DNA of 64,000 nt from Brachypodius melanocephalos (Eukaryota > Chordata > Aves > Passeriformes > Pycnonotidae): assembly GCA_013398615.1 (NCBI GenBank), contig VZSR01001755.1, positions 1,416,278 through 1,480,277 of the forward strand, read 5' to 3'. Positions 10,690 through 22,183 of the stretch are shown here, piece by piece. Every line of letters begins with the position of its first letter. Position 1 is the first letter of the stretch. Made by a program: the position numbers and the translations under genes. Under the pieces are notes generated by a model. That model saw only the letters and a program-made list of their open reading frames with translations, was not told the origin of the DNA and searched no databases.

Positions 10690-11465
10690 TCTTGATGCAA
10701 AAACCGCTTTATTTCCACGTAAAATATTGCTGTGTTTGAGCCCAAATTCTGATTTTTGTCGTTGCTGCATCGTGTTAATCAGCTAATTTAATATGTAATA
10801 AATAATTTTATTTCCACGCTGAAATATTGCTGCGTTTGATCCTAAATTCTGCTTTTTATCATTGATAAAGCCAATCTTAATTAGCTAATTTAATATGTAA
10901 TAAACCATTTTGTTTCCACACTGAAATATTGCTGCGTTTGATCCTAAATTCTGGTTTTTATCCTTGCTAAATCCACTATTAATTAGCTAATTTAATATAT
11001 AATAAACTATTTTGTTTCCACATTGAAATATTGCTATGCTTGACCCTAAATTCTGCTTTTTATCATTGCTAAATCCACTCTTAATTAGCTAATTTAATAT
11101 ATAATAAAGAATTTTATTTCCACACTGAAATATTGCTGCGTTTGATCCTAAATTCTGATTTTTATCATTGCTAAATGCAGTGTTAATTAGCTAATTCAAT
11201 ATATAATAAACCATATTGTTTCCATGCTGAAACATGGAAACATTGTTTCCATGCTGTTTGATCCTAATTTCTGGTTTTCATCATTGCTAAATGCAGTGTT
11301 AATTAGCTAATTTAATATATAATATTAATATATTTATTAATTAATATTAATTCAATAATAATAAACCATTTGGTTTCTGCACTGAAATATTGCTGCGCTT
11401 GATCCCAAATTCCGCTTTTTATCATTGCTAAATCCAACGTTAATGAATTAATTTAATACATAATC
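10690..11465 (+). repeat. 102-bp satellite-like array, seven copies, with TAAT sites
   Basis: The landmark GAAATATTGC recurs at 10721, 10821, 10923, 11025 and 11127. A diverged copy starts near 11229, and another GAAATATTGC is at 11383. The period is 100-102 bp. The last interval is 154 bp because an AT-rich segment (ATTAATATATTTATTAATTA-like) has been inserted. Most units contain TTAATTAGCTAATTTAATAT, whose core AATTAGCTAATT is a perfect 12-bp palindrome, followed by ATAATAAA. No open frame spans the array, so it is non-coding. Repeated homeodomain-type sites are seen; whether anything binds them is unknown. Confidence 0.96.
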
Positions 11466-11785
11466 TTAATGAAAAAAGGGATAAAACCACTGAGAGCCAA
11501 ATGTAACACGCACTGGCAATTTATAGTTAAATTTAATTTTTCCCTCCACCAAGAGCCCAGCGAGCGTGTTCCTAACATATTCAAAAAAGTGTCTGGAGCA
11601 TGTGTTATATATTAGAAAATTGATCAATTTTCATACAGTTCAACATTCGTGGCACCACACATTAAATTTGGATCTGTCACCCTGACAAATAATTCAGCTG
11701 CAGTGAAAATTGAGCGGTGTTGTCATGCTGGGAATATGCTGCACTTTACATGTATTATCCTTTTAAAAAATTATTATTATTTGCC
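11466..11785. promoter_or_regulatory. Candidate conserved non-coding element
   Basis: Unique AT-rich sequence follows the satellite. Notable words are CAATTTATAGTTAAATTTAA, the palindrome-like AAAATTGATCAATTTTCA at about 11616-11633, and CATTAAATTTGG. AAAATTGATCAATTTT is a perfect 16-bp palindrome. Enhancer function is inferred. Confidence 0.33.
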
Positions 11786-12411
11786 TGGAGAGGGGAAGAA
11801 TTGGTCTCAAAAAATCTGCACAGAATCTTTTCCCTCTGCTAATATTGCAGAGGGGAAAAAAAAAAAAATCAATCCTGGTTTCTTCAGAGGAAATAAAGAA
11901 AGAGATAAAGCAGAAAAAATTCTCTTTTCTTTGGGTTTTGCCCCTCGGTGTAATTCATTAAAACCTTTTGGGTTGGCCACTCAGCTGATGAAAGAAATGT
12001 TGTTTTATTTCAAGCACAGTGAGGGGAAAAAAAGCTCTTTTGCTGTCATTAATACCAGGCAAAAATCAGAAAATTAATTCAGAGAAATAGGTGAGTTTTT
12101 CATTGGGAGCAGGACCTGCCCTTTTCCATCTGGAATCGATGTCAGATCCACAGTGGGTGCACAAAAAACTGGATTTGGTGTGCTCAGGGCAGGATTTATC
12201 CTGTGGGATCCAGGCTCAGAGCAAAGATTCTTCACATCAGGGTCAGACCCAGCCTTTTCCTCCCTCCCAGATAATCCAGGTTGAGCTGAGCCTGGAGTTA
12301 ATCTGGGACTGGTGGGGATTTGAGAATTTCCATGGAATTCTGTGGAGATTTGGCTCCTGCCCCTTGTGCAGGGATTTATCCTGGGTTAAAAATGAGCAGA
12401 GTTCATCCCCC
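11786..12411. other. Unique non-coding sequence up to the first gap
   Basis: No exon is recognised. Short A-runs occur near 11860. The frames here either stop or continue artificially into the N run. Confidence 0.45.
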
Positions 12412-12511
12412 NNNNNNNNNNNNNNNNNNNNNNNNNNNNNNNNNNNNNNNNNNNNNNNNNNNNNNNNNNNNNNNNNNNNNNNNNNNNNNNNNNNNNNNNN
12501 NNNNNNNNNNN
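12412..12511. other. Assembly gap (100 N)
   Basis: Exactly 100 N, the conventional placeholder for a gap of unknown size. The right flank is a GC-rich CpG-dense block, so the missing bases are probably GC-rich as well. Confidence 0.99.
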
Positions 12512-13010
12512 CTCCCTAGCGCAGCCAGGCAGGCTCCCCTCCCCTCCATCCCCCAAAATCCAGCGGCACCAGGAGCGGCTCATTTTTCACCGCCTTTCCC
12601 GGCTGCTCCGGGCTCCGGCTCCACGCAGGAGCCAGCCGGGCAGACTCACCAATATTTTCATAATTAACTGCCCCAGAATGTTCATAATTTGTAAACACAG
12701 TAAAAGAGCCGGGAGACAGAGGGGCAGCGTGTGTGTGACGGGCAGGGGGAGGGAGGGGAAGGAGGGGGAGACGTTTCCTCAGGCAATTCACGTTGGATTC
12801 AGGAAATCTGGGAAGGTGCCCGGTGCCGTTAAGTGATCGGGCTCACGGCTCGGAGCGATTTTTCTTGCGGTGTCACCGCCGCACAAACCCGCCGTGTGTT
12901 CTCTCCTGGCTCCGCTTCCCCCGCCGATGCTCCGGGGCTGCTCCAGCCTGCCCGCCTCGCATCCATTCGCTGCGGCACGAACGGCACAAAAATGGGGTTT
13001 GATGCCTCCT
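12512..13010. promoter_or_regulatory. CpG-island-like block, candidate promoter
   Basis: The block is GC-rich and dense in CpG. I count roughly 20 CpGs between about 12835 and 12995 (for example TCGGAGCGA, ACCGCCGC, CCCGCCGATG, GCACGAACGGC). Inside it, 12650-12720 is an AT-rich island with two TAATTATGAA-like words. Read on the minus strand that island ends at a consensus splice donor, ATATTG/GTGAGT, with GT at 12649-12648. A (CTC)n tract at about 13006-13025 borders the block. It could be the first exon and promoter of a minus-strand transcript or an orphan island. No protein is recognisable. Confidence 0.4.
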
Positions 13011-13289
13011 CCTCCTCCTCCTCCTCTCGATTCCACCAGAAGGGGCCCTCCCGGGTTTTTTTTTTTGGTTTTTTTTAGGGATTTGGACAGAGCTGCTAAT
13101 GGACAGCGAGGGCTGGGATGTGTGTCTGTGGGCAGGAGACAGAGGCTGCGAGAGGAAAAGGAAAAAAAAAAATGTCAGGAGGGATCCAAATTGTGTTTGC
13201 CAGGCTGATGTGCCAGCTCCAGAGTCCAACCCTGACTGTGCTTCTGTCCCTGGGCTCTGGATTCTTCATTCCCAGGACTGGACCCACCC
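13011..13289. other. Unique non-coding sequence
   Basis: T-runs near 13058-13077 and an A-run near 13163 occur. No gene can be supported. Confidence 0.45.
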
Positions 13290-13515
13290 TGGGACCCCTG
13301 GAATTGGGAGAGGGGACCCCTGGAATGGGAGAGGACCCATGGAATGGGAGTGGGAACCCCTGGAATTGGGAGAGAGGACCTCTGGAATTGGGAGGAGGAA
13401 TCCCTGAAATGGGAGAGGGGATCCCTGGAATGGGAGAGGGGATCCCTGGAATCGGGAGAAGGAATCCCTGGAATGGGAGAGACGACCCCTGGAATGGGAG
13501 AGGGCACCCCCGGGA
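13290..13515 (+). repeat. GGAATGGGAGAGGGGATCCCT minisatellite
   Basis: About ten imperfect units of 19-24 bp built on CCTGGAATGGGAGAGG are present. Frames on both strands made of GMGEG or SHSRDPL repeats are translations of it. Confidence 0.93.
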
Positions 13516-13799
13516 TTGCTCTCCAGGGCTGGCAGCAATCCGAGCACGGGCAGTGTCGTGTCTGCAGGGTGGATCCCACTCCCCGCGTGCTGCAAGGGGA
13601 CAATGACTCGGTGCTGTCACACGGGGATGGTTTAACCCTTGCCACCAGCTGGGTTGCAGCAGGGGGAGCCCCCCAAGCACTGCCCACCCCATCTGTGGCT
13701 CACTCTGGGTGATTTGATGTCATCCTGACCTCAGGCTGCACAGGGGCAAGGATAAAACCCAGCTCCCTTTACAGAGCTCAGATCGATTTCAACTCCCAG

Positions 13800-13832
<33 letters not shown>

Positions 13833-13850
13833 ACAAAAAACCAACCAAAC
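13800..13850 (+). repeat. A-rich (AAAAC)n tract
   Basis: Several AAAAC pentamers are followed by degenerate CAA/AAC sequence. Confidence 0.85.
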
Positions 13851-14248
13851 AAATAAATCCCTAAAACAATTTAAAATCTAGCAATTCTGAGAATCCCTGT
13901 GACTGGCAGCATTTCTGTAGGGCGCAGGATGGTGATTTCATCTTGGAAGAGGCAGCTGGCATGGCTGGATCCAGAGCCACGTCCATCCAGTGCTGGGCCA
14001 GCTTCCAGCCCATCCATCGCCTTCCTCTTCCTCACCTTGGGCTTCTCCTCTGCCAGCACAGCTGGGCACAGGCCCTGGCACGGAAATATTCACTTTGTCC
14101 CCATTCTGGATTTCTGATCAAACCCAAAGGATCTTCTTTCCATTCTCCCTACGTGTACTGACGCAAAATTGCACTTTCTAATGTATCTGCTGGCAGATGG
14201 ATATTTTGGATTTCTCAGAAGATGGGTATTTGGTGAGATCTGTTTGCT

Positions 14249-14309
14249 ATAATTGCAAGGGATGCAGTTATAATTGCAAGGGATGTAATTATAATTACAA
14301 GGGATGCCA
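14249..14309 (+). repeat. 20-bp tandem repeat, three copies
   Basis: Three successive units of TATAATTGCAAGGGATGCA type with few differences. Confidence 0.9.
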
Positions 14310-16434
14310 TGCACCACCTCTCCTGCCGCATTTTGTTGGGTTTTTTGCAGTGTTGTTCTCCTGGGCAGGAGATGTCAGGACAGCCTGGAGTCAGTGACCT
14401 GAGGGACTCACTCTGGTACACTTGAGTTCTTCTGTCACCTCTGACCCTGCCCTGCTGCTCTGTTTCTGGGCTTCCCTGGATTTTGCTTCGTTCATCCTTA
14501 TCACAAAGTTCCTTTTTGTGCGTTTTGGGTCTTGGCTGGTTCTCACAGCTGCCCCTGAGCTCTCTCCCTTGATGTGCTCACCTCCACCCGCAGTGGGTTT
14601 GTTCATTCTCAGAATTGTGCTGAACTCCTGATTCGTGGCCACATCCCAACCCTGGATGCCTCTAACTCCAACCCTCTGAGCCGCCCCACCAGCAGGGCTG
14701 CAGCAGAGCTGCAAAAATGGGGTGCTTTGAGTAATTGCACCCCCATTTTGGGGGGGCAATAGAGGAGAACACAGCCCTCAACTCGTTTTGGTGTCACATC
14801 TCCCAGCTGATTCCAACAACACCCTGCAGGGATCAGGCTCCTCATGGAGCTGTCCAGGGGAGTTGTGCACGCTCCAGTGGTGCCTTTTTGGGGCTACCCA
14901 AAAACAGAGGCCAGACAGAATAAAAAGTATTTATGTTTATTAAAGGACCTTCAGGTACATTTAGGGCAGATGAAGCCCACCCAAAATGGACAATGGTCAC
15001 AGGTGTCACACTTTGATAAGTTTGGTCCATTTGCATATTGGGGGTTAATCTTACAATTACAGATAATGAAGTCATTCACCCCAAGTTTGCTCCCAACAAT
15101 TTATTTTGGTTTATTTCTCAGGGCCTGGGGCAGTCAGAGGTCCTTGATCCCCAAGGATCAAGAGAGGAATTGTTGTGTCTGCCCAAAATGGGGCAGCAGC
15201 AGCTCCCACTGTGTGTGGAGTTTGGAGTGATACACTCAGGAACTGCAGGATTAGGAATAGATGAAAAATATAACAGCTGAACGAAGCTGCAAGGCATCAG
15301 CAGAGGCCGTGGGTGTGCAGTGAGGAGGGGAGGCCGTGCCTCGCTCTCTCTGGCCAGCCCTGAGCCAGCCCCAGCCCGTGGAGCTGCATTCCCGTGGCTC
15401 GGGGCCCAGAGCAATAATTCCCGTGGAGAGGAGCCATGTTAACATGGCCATAAAGCTTCCAGGCTGGAACAGCTTCCCCGGCACCGCACCGACACCTCCT
15501 CTTGCTGCTGCTCCTCCCTTTACAACCCGAATTGCAGCCCGGCCATAAAACCCTCCCTGCAGAAAACAAAACCACCCTCCCAGGTTTGCTCCTGAGCTTG
15601 GCGTGTCCCAATGTTGGGATAAAAAGCAGCCCTTGTGGGATTCTCTTGGGTTTGGTGTCCTCCTCCCTCCCGTGTGCACGCACAGCCCGGTTTTGAAAGC
15701 AACCTGGAATAATTCGCCCGAATTACAGTCAGGAACGCGGAGTCCTGTTTTCTGCCGGTTTAATTTTATTTTTTACCCCCCATTAAATGAAAGATAATCC
15801 CTCAGTCAGCGCCATCCACCTCTCCAGCCCCACAATCAAACCCCGGATGGGTACACGATGCTGAGAAGCTCTTGTCAGGAGGCAGGGAGAACAAAGGCTA
15901 CCTGAAAGGTTAGGAAATGTTTTTCCTGGGTTCTCTAAGCCGTGGTTTCCTCTTTTTTGGGGGGTGTCAGAGGCTGTCAGACACCCGGCCGAACAAGGCA
16001 GTGATTAGCAGGGCTCCCTGGTCCGGGGTATTGTTGTAGGGATGGTTTTAATCCACCCACAGCTCTTGGCACCGACAGCGCTCCTCCGACTCCAGGAAAT
16101 CTTGAACTGTTTATTGATTCAGAGGCAAGAAATAGAACATGGAGATGGAGCTAATTGGCCAGAGACATCAGCTGCAAGGCACCCAAGGAAATATTTCCAT
16201 TAATCGAGACCCGGCTCTGGGGAGAGGAAGGAGCAGCCTGATTCAGGACAGAGGATTTCTTGCAAATCTGCATTTTCTTGTTTGTTTTTTCACGGGCAGA
16301 CCCTTCAGTGCTGGCTTGGCCGAAGGTGCCCAAGCCCTGACCAATTTGGACTGGATTAATTTGGGCTAATTTGGCCTGGACTAAGTCTGGCTTTGCTAGG
16401 AGAGAGCTGATTGGTCTGCCTGGGCTATTTCAGA

Positions 16435-16649
16435 TTTCAATGCAGATATCTCAGATTTCAATGCAGATATTTCAGTGTTTCAATGCAGATATTTCAGATT
16501 TCAATGCAGATATTTCAGTGTTCCAATGCAGATATTTCAGGATTTCAATGCAGATATTTCAGTGTTTCAATGTAGATATTTCAGATTTCAATGCAGATAT
16601 CTCAGTGTTCCAATGCAGATATTTCAGTGTTTCAATGCAGATATTTCAG
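16435..16649 (+). repeat. 21/22-bp minisatellite, ten copies, alternating variants
   Basis: Ten units of TTTCAATGCAGATATTTCAG are present. From the second unit on, the 5' junction mostly alternates between 'cag-attt' (21 bp) and 'cag-tgttt' (22 bp), giving a 43-bp dimer. A plus-strand frame reading QCRYF/NADIS is a translation of the array. Confidence 0.96.
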
Positions 16650-16654
16650 GATTT

Positions 16655-16740
16655 GTTAATTTTAATTAATTTTAATTAATTTTTAATTAATTTTAAATTT
16701 ATTTTTAAGTTTTAACGTTTAAATTTTAAGTTTGCATTTT
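16655..16740. repeat. TTTTAATTAA-type AT-rich tract
   Basis: TTAATTTTAATTAATTTT repeats abut the end of the preceding minisatellite and grade into A/T-rich sequence. Confidence 0.85.
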
Positions 16741-19700
16741 ACACTTGAAGTTTTCCATTTTAAGTTTGACTGTTATGCCTTATTTTTAAAGTTTTAATAT
16801 TCAGTTTTCCCCTCTCCCACTCAGCAATCCCCACGGGCTGCTGGTTTGAGCCATCCAATTTTCTGCAAGAGGCCAGTTGGATCCCCAAGCTTTTTTGGGG
16901 AGAAAGAATCCCATTAAAAGTTGAGGAATCCCAATAAAAATTGCTTGGAGAACATGGGGACACCGCTGGGAAAGCGATGCTGGAGGGAATTGAGTCCCTC
17001 TCACTTATCAGGCGCTGGGGAGGATGGAGCTGATCCAAAGCACTCGGAAGAATAAATAATAAATAAATGGGAATAAAAAGGCAGAGCAACATTGATCAGA
17101 TTTCAGCCTCTGCAGCAGCCAGGGCTGAGCTCCACGCATGCACTGCAGAGAAACTCTGGACTACCTAAAAATCTTGTTTTTAAATTTTTTTTTTTATTTT
17201 TCTAATTAAAAAGGACTCCTCTCTTCACCGCCTCTCATTTTACAGCAAATTAGAGATGAAATCAGAGCTGCTCTCCCTGCTTGCCCAAGCTCCACTGACA
17301 GCCTACCATGGAGAAACATTTTGTTTGGGCCTTGGAGAGGGGGCAGGAGCCAAGAACGGTTGGAAATTGCCTGGAAATGTTGGAGAAACTCCGGTGCTGC
17401 TGCAGCAGGAGAGGCAGGACACGGCACAGGGACAGAGCAGAGCTGGGGATGGAGGGAGAGCAGTTCAGACAAGGAGAATTTCCCCTTTTCCAGGCTGGGA
17501 AAAAGCAGATTTATGTTCTTGCTGGTTGTCATGGAATATCAGGCAGGTAAATAAAATTCTTCGTGCCCAACATCCCACTGGAAGGAGAGGAAAATGAGGA
17601 TTTTGAGAAAAAGAGATGGGTTTTTTCAAGGAATGACCACCCAGTCCTGCCCTGCCCAGCCCAGCCTCAAAACCCTCATTTTCTCCAGAGGAAAGGTTTG
17701 GCTGAGCCCAGAGGAGATGGAACGTGCTGGTACAAAAAAAAAAAACCAAAACCAAAAACAACAAAACCCTGGCACTCAATGGCATCTGTCAATAACCCAG
17801 CTGCTCTGCAGGCTCTGCTCAGCGTCTCTTTTTATTTTTCCAGCACACTCAGAGCGATTTTGGATGTCGCTCTCTGCGCCTGCTCCGTGTTTGCTTTGCT
17901 CTTGACCTCACCGCTCGCATCTCGCCGCTCTTGCAAAACCCATCCGTGGGCTGGAGCCCACAAAAAAAAAAAGGAAAAAAAAAAGAAAAAAAAATTAAAA
18001 AAAAAATGGAAACTGCTCTTCCCTTCGAGGTTCTGCAAAAAAAGCCCCTTCCTGCTTCCTGTTCGCCCTCCTGGCGGTGTTTCCAAAACAAAATTTCCAC
18101 TGCCTTCGGGAAACGCGGAGCCACGCCGAGCAGGAATGCAGGCTGCAGGTCAGTGGCACGGCCGGGGCAACCCCACAGAGGGATGGAGGAAGGCTGGAGG
18201 TCGGAATTTTATTTTTATCCGCGAAAAAAAGGGATGAAAATAAAAGGCTCCAGGCTCGTGATGTCTTTGGGGTGCAGGCTGGAGCTCAGCAGGGTTTGGC
18301 ACCTGTGTCGTACTCCTCCAGAAGGAGTGAGAGGGATCTCTTCCCAAGGGATTTTTAGGACCTAAGGCAGCACAGGTTTTCCCAAGGAACATGTTTGGAA
18401 GTTCTGCCCCGTGTTTAGAAGGAGCCTCTGCTGAGCCCGGCAGAATAAAGGGGTGGGGATTGATAATCAACTAAAAATAATTCCGTGAATCCCAAAAGGA
18501 ACCAGACCGAACCCAACAGGGAAATTTTAGAGGAATTTTCAGCAGGATCAGTAATTTTGTCCACCCAGGAATTCCAACCCAGCCATGAGAGATCTGAGTG
18601 AAATAACGAGAACCTTTCAGCTCTTTTTTATCCAGAATCATCCTTCTCTGGGTGGTTCCTTCTCTCCAGCCCTTCAAGGTTAACTCCACATATTTTGGGG
18701 CATTTTCTGTTATTTTCAGGGGGTGCTTGGCCCCTCTGTGTGTGTTTGAGTCCAGCAGGGAGGGAACAGCCACAAATCCTTGTGAGAATTGTGTGAGAGC
18801 ACCAACGCTCTGCCACTTCTCCTGCTGAGGAGGCTGGGAGTGATTAAAACCACTTAATTAATTATCCACTCATCCTACAGGTTCCATGCTCAAAAAAAAA
18901 AAAACCCCAAATCCCTGCTGAGATGAAGAGAAATGTCAATATGAGGAGATGAGGCATGGGGAGGAGGTGAAGCTCCCTCAGCAGCTCCCAGCACAGGCAA
19001 GGCAGGCAATGAGCAGAGCACCCGGGAAGAAAATTTCCCAATTTTATCCATCCAGGGTTCCTGGAGAGCCCAGACAGCTCCCACCAAGAGCTGGCTTGAA
19101 GGAAACATTGTGGGCATTATTGCTGTCCCCATTCCCATCACTGGGATTTTTTTGAGCCTTGGATTTTTTTTTTTTTGGATTCTCTGATTCTTTTATCCCA
19201 CTCCTCCTTTTCCCTGCTGGCAAAAGCTGGGTTTGCTCCTGGGGCAGTAAATTTCCAACCCTTCAGCTGCCTCTGGATCCCCCCTCCTGGGTGCCTCCGA
19301 TTTCTTAATGATCTTTTGTCACTCGTTAGCTTTGTTCATTAGACGGGAATCTTTAATTTAACTGGCACAGGGAGGTGGAGATAACGAGGGAGTATCGGGG
19401 CTGCCATCTGGGCAGGGATGAGACAACCCAGGAGCTGCCTGGGCTTTGGGGTGGTTCAGAAAACGGGAACTGCCGACACCTGGGCCGTGCAAGCTGTGCA
19501 TGAACTTGTCTGGCAGCTCCCCTGGGTGCCGGGTGAAAGTTCCCTGGATGCAGCACAGACCTGGGCACGGTTTGTAAAAGCAAAGAGAAAACCTGGTTAC
19601 ACCTCAAACACCCAGCCAGGCCTCAATATTCTCTCTGAACCCCGTGGCACCTTCTCAGGAACGCTTCATTCTGCACTTTCTGGAAGGAGTTTGGCTGGTT

Positions 19701-19994
19701 TTGTTTTCCTGGTATCGTTTTTGTGTTGTCCCAGCTCCGATCTCTCTTTCCCAACCAGAATCCTCTGCAATTACGGCGTCACTCATCGTTCCCCATATTG
19801 CCTGCATTGCATCACTGGGGCTGCCAGCTGGCCTGGGAGGGAAAAATGTCATTTTATGCTCCCAGAGATGTTCCTGGGACAGGCACCAGAGTGCTACAAA
19901 TGGATCTGGGCTAAAATATGGATTTGTTACGAAAAAATTAAAGCCTGGCAGCTTGTAAAGGGTTCCTCCCTGTGAACTCTGGGATGAAAGAAAC
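16741..19994. other. Unique non-coding sequence with A/T-runs
   Basis: No gene can be supported over 3.2 kb. A-rich tracts occur at 17735-17770 and 17961-18007 and a T-run at about 19168-19179. Lys-rich frames through 17950-18010 are translations of the A tract. The frame of 224 codons starting at 17563 spans both A-tracts and has no domain. Confidence 0.45.
17961..18007 (+). repeat. A-rich tract
   Basis: Near-continuous A with scattered G and T. No retro-element body is recognised beside it. Confidence 0.9.
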
Positions 19995-20148
19995 TTCTCT
20001 CTCTTCTCTTCTCTTCTCTTCTCTTCTCTTCTCTTCTCTTCTCTTCTCTTCTCTTCTCTTCTCTTCTCTTCTCTTCTCTTCTCTTCTCTTCTCTTCTCTT
20101 CTCTTCTCTTCTCTTCTCTTCTCTTCTCTTCTCTTCTCTTCTCTTCTC
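19995..20148 (+). repeat. (TTCTC)n pentanucleotide microsatellite
   Basis: About 30 perfect copies of the pentamer CTCTT/TTCTC run for some 150 bp of pure pyrimidine strand. Minus-strand frames of repeated REEKR are translations of it. Long homopurine/homopyrimidine tracts of this kind can adopt triplex (H-DNA) structure. Confidence 0.98.
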
Positions 20149-22005
20149 GTCCCCTCTTTTATCGGTCTCAAAGATCCTCCCTGATGACTTCACAACTTTC
20201 CCCTTCCATTTTCAGGAATCAGTTATGCCCATTCCCCTTCCAGCTGCGGTGTTTTATGCACAAAATGAGGATTATTTTACCTCCCCTGGGAGCTGGGGGG
20301 TGCCACTGTTGGGGTTTCCCTGGATCTGCCTTTTCCAGCTGCGTTCCCCACTGGATTTCCAAGCACCTTTAACCAGATATTCTCATTTTTGGAGCATCTC
20401 CTGAGGCCAGAGGGAAGCTCCCTGGTTATTCCTGGCTTTGGACATCCCACCTGGCTGCTCCAGGCTCATTCCCTGAGCTCAGGTGAGCCCTGCCCTGCCC
20501 AGGTACCCCCCGTGTGCATCGATATCGACTGAGCAGCAGAGCAGAGGCTCAACCCGTGTTTATTTTGAAACAATCCCTGGAAACACACCCCAGGAACTCC
20601 TCTCCTTTCCTTTTGGCACTTGCAGCTCTTCTTGGAATAAACAGGTAGCTTAAAGGCCTCGGGGGGGATCTTAAAAACCACTTTGTCCCTCCATCATTTT
20701 TCCACTTCCCAGCTCCTGCACGGCACCAGGAGCCTGCAATGTTATTTATGTTCCTGCAGGCTTGGCAGGGCTCACAATGGGCCGTGTTTTTTGGGGCTGG
20801 AGGAAAGGGGAGGGGGGCAGAAATTTCCACTCATTTGGTCTAATTACGATATAGAAAATATTTGGAGGTGGTGTTTTCGGGCTGTGCTGCTCGGGGCTGG
20901 CTCCTACGTGAGCCTCACACGTTTGTCCCCCTGCCTGGGGGATATTCACACCCTGCTGGGTGGCTTTGGGGTGACACAGGCAAGAAGTTGCAATTTTTGG
21001 GGCTGTTCTTTTGGTAGGAATTCCCTCTGCCACGAGCAAAACCAACCACGGAAGAAAGGAACCCCCCCGAACCCCCTCAGCTCATCCACGGGCAGGTTTT
21101 GGTTCAAAAATAATTTGTCCTTGTTTTTCTTTTTGGGTGTGTGGAGCGGCCAGTGGTGAAAATCAGGATCTGGAGGGTTCCCTGGAGCGGGCACATTCCA
21201 ATCAAGCTGACATCTTGCTGAGTGTGCAGCCTGGCTGGGTGGTTTTGGTGGCTGCTGCTGCCTTTTCCTGCAGGTCTTGGACCACCAGTGTCCTCCCAGT
21301 GGGAAAAACGAGGCGTCCTGGGAGGTGCAGGATTCCCCGCCTGGCACTCAGAGGAGCTTCGAAGGGAAAAGGTAAATCCTGGGAATGACTGAAGTTCCCA
21401 AGGCACATTTTCCAGGTGCTGGGATATCCTGAGCATCATCCTGGGAATCCTGATCAGCTTCTTCCCCAAGTTATTGCTGAGCCTTCTTTACCTCGGGGCA
21501 GGGAAATGAGTTCCTGCTTCCATCCGGGACGGACTGAAATGAAATTTCTCTCCGAAATTTTCCCTTTTTCATCCCTAAACCTCTTCCCATTCCTGTTTCC
21601 CTTCCCCAGCCTAAATAATCGCTTTTCTTCTGCCCCACAGCCACGGAGGAAAGCCCTGTAGGACCTGAGGCAGACAGCAATGCCCACAAACCCCTGCCAT
21701 CTGATTAAACCCATAAAAACAATATCTTCCCACCTCAGTAGCTCCCCTAAATTAAAATAAATTAAAATAAACACTTCCAGGCTCCACTTTTTCTTTTTTT
21801 TTGTTCATTGTAATCATCCCAAATCGGTGGCTCCAGCCTCCCTCGCTGGCTTCTGTAAAAATAATTCCATTTTCCTGCTGAACCAAAGGGTCTTTTATCC
21901 AGCCTGGTTTACCCAGAGGAATTACAAACAGGATCCCAGGAATTCCAGCAGGATCTGCTGATCCCAGTCCCAGGAATAAGGTGTGTGGCAGTGGGGTTAT
22001 AGGGA
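20149..22005. other. Unique non-coding sequence
   Basis: No exon, RNA or transposon is recognised over about 1.85 kb. The longest frame (158 codons, from 20683) lacks any family resemblance. Confidence 0.45.
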
Positions 22006-22058
22006 ATATCCTGTATTATCCTATATTATCCTGTATTATCCTATATTATCCTATATAG
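22006..22058 (+). repeat. 10-bp tandem repeat, alternating CCTGTATTAT and CCTATATTAT
   Basis: Units at 22010, 22020, 22030, 22040 and 22050 alternate G/A at the fourth base. The array is flanked by two copies of TATAGGGAAT(A/G)TCCTG, at about 21999 and 22054. Confidence 0.9.
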
Positions 22059-22065
22059 GGAATGT

Positions 22066-22140
22066 CCTGAGCTGGATGGGGCTCAGGGATCATCGAGGAC
22101 ACGCCAACATTCCCACCCTGTGCAACCCAAATTCTTCCTG
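22066..22140 (-). mobile_element. CR1 LINE 3' fragment (short)
   Basis: The words 'ggatcatcgaggacac', 'caacattcccaccctgtgca' and the following bases match the complement of a CR1 3' end and parallel the larger copy at 29955-30210. The copy is diverged and short. Confidence 0.45.
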
Positions 22141-22183
22141 ATCATGGCAAAGCTCTGATTTGAACAGCCACAGGGCTTATTTG

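Larger units (their letters stand above)
13516..16434. other. Unique non-coding sequence
   Basis: About 2.9 kb without a recognisable exon, RNA gene or transposon. It includes an (AAAAC)n-type A-rich tract at 13800-13850 and a 20-bp triplet repeat at 14249-14309, listed separately. Frames up to 142 codons show no family resemblance. Short unique AT-rich patches occur near 14930-15120. Confidence 0.45.

Noticed and set aside
12091..12667. Frames entering the first gap
   Set aside because: They are open only because N is not read as stop. The flanks show no family resemblance.
16371..16679. Frame with repeated FQCRYF and NADIS motifs
   Set aside because: It is a translation of the 21/22-bp array. 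The alternating 21/22 lengths shift the frame, so no consistent protein repeat exists.
19927..20193. Minus-strand frame of repeated REEKR
   Set aside because: It is a direct translation of the (TTCTC)n microsatellite, so it is not a protein.
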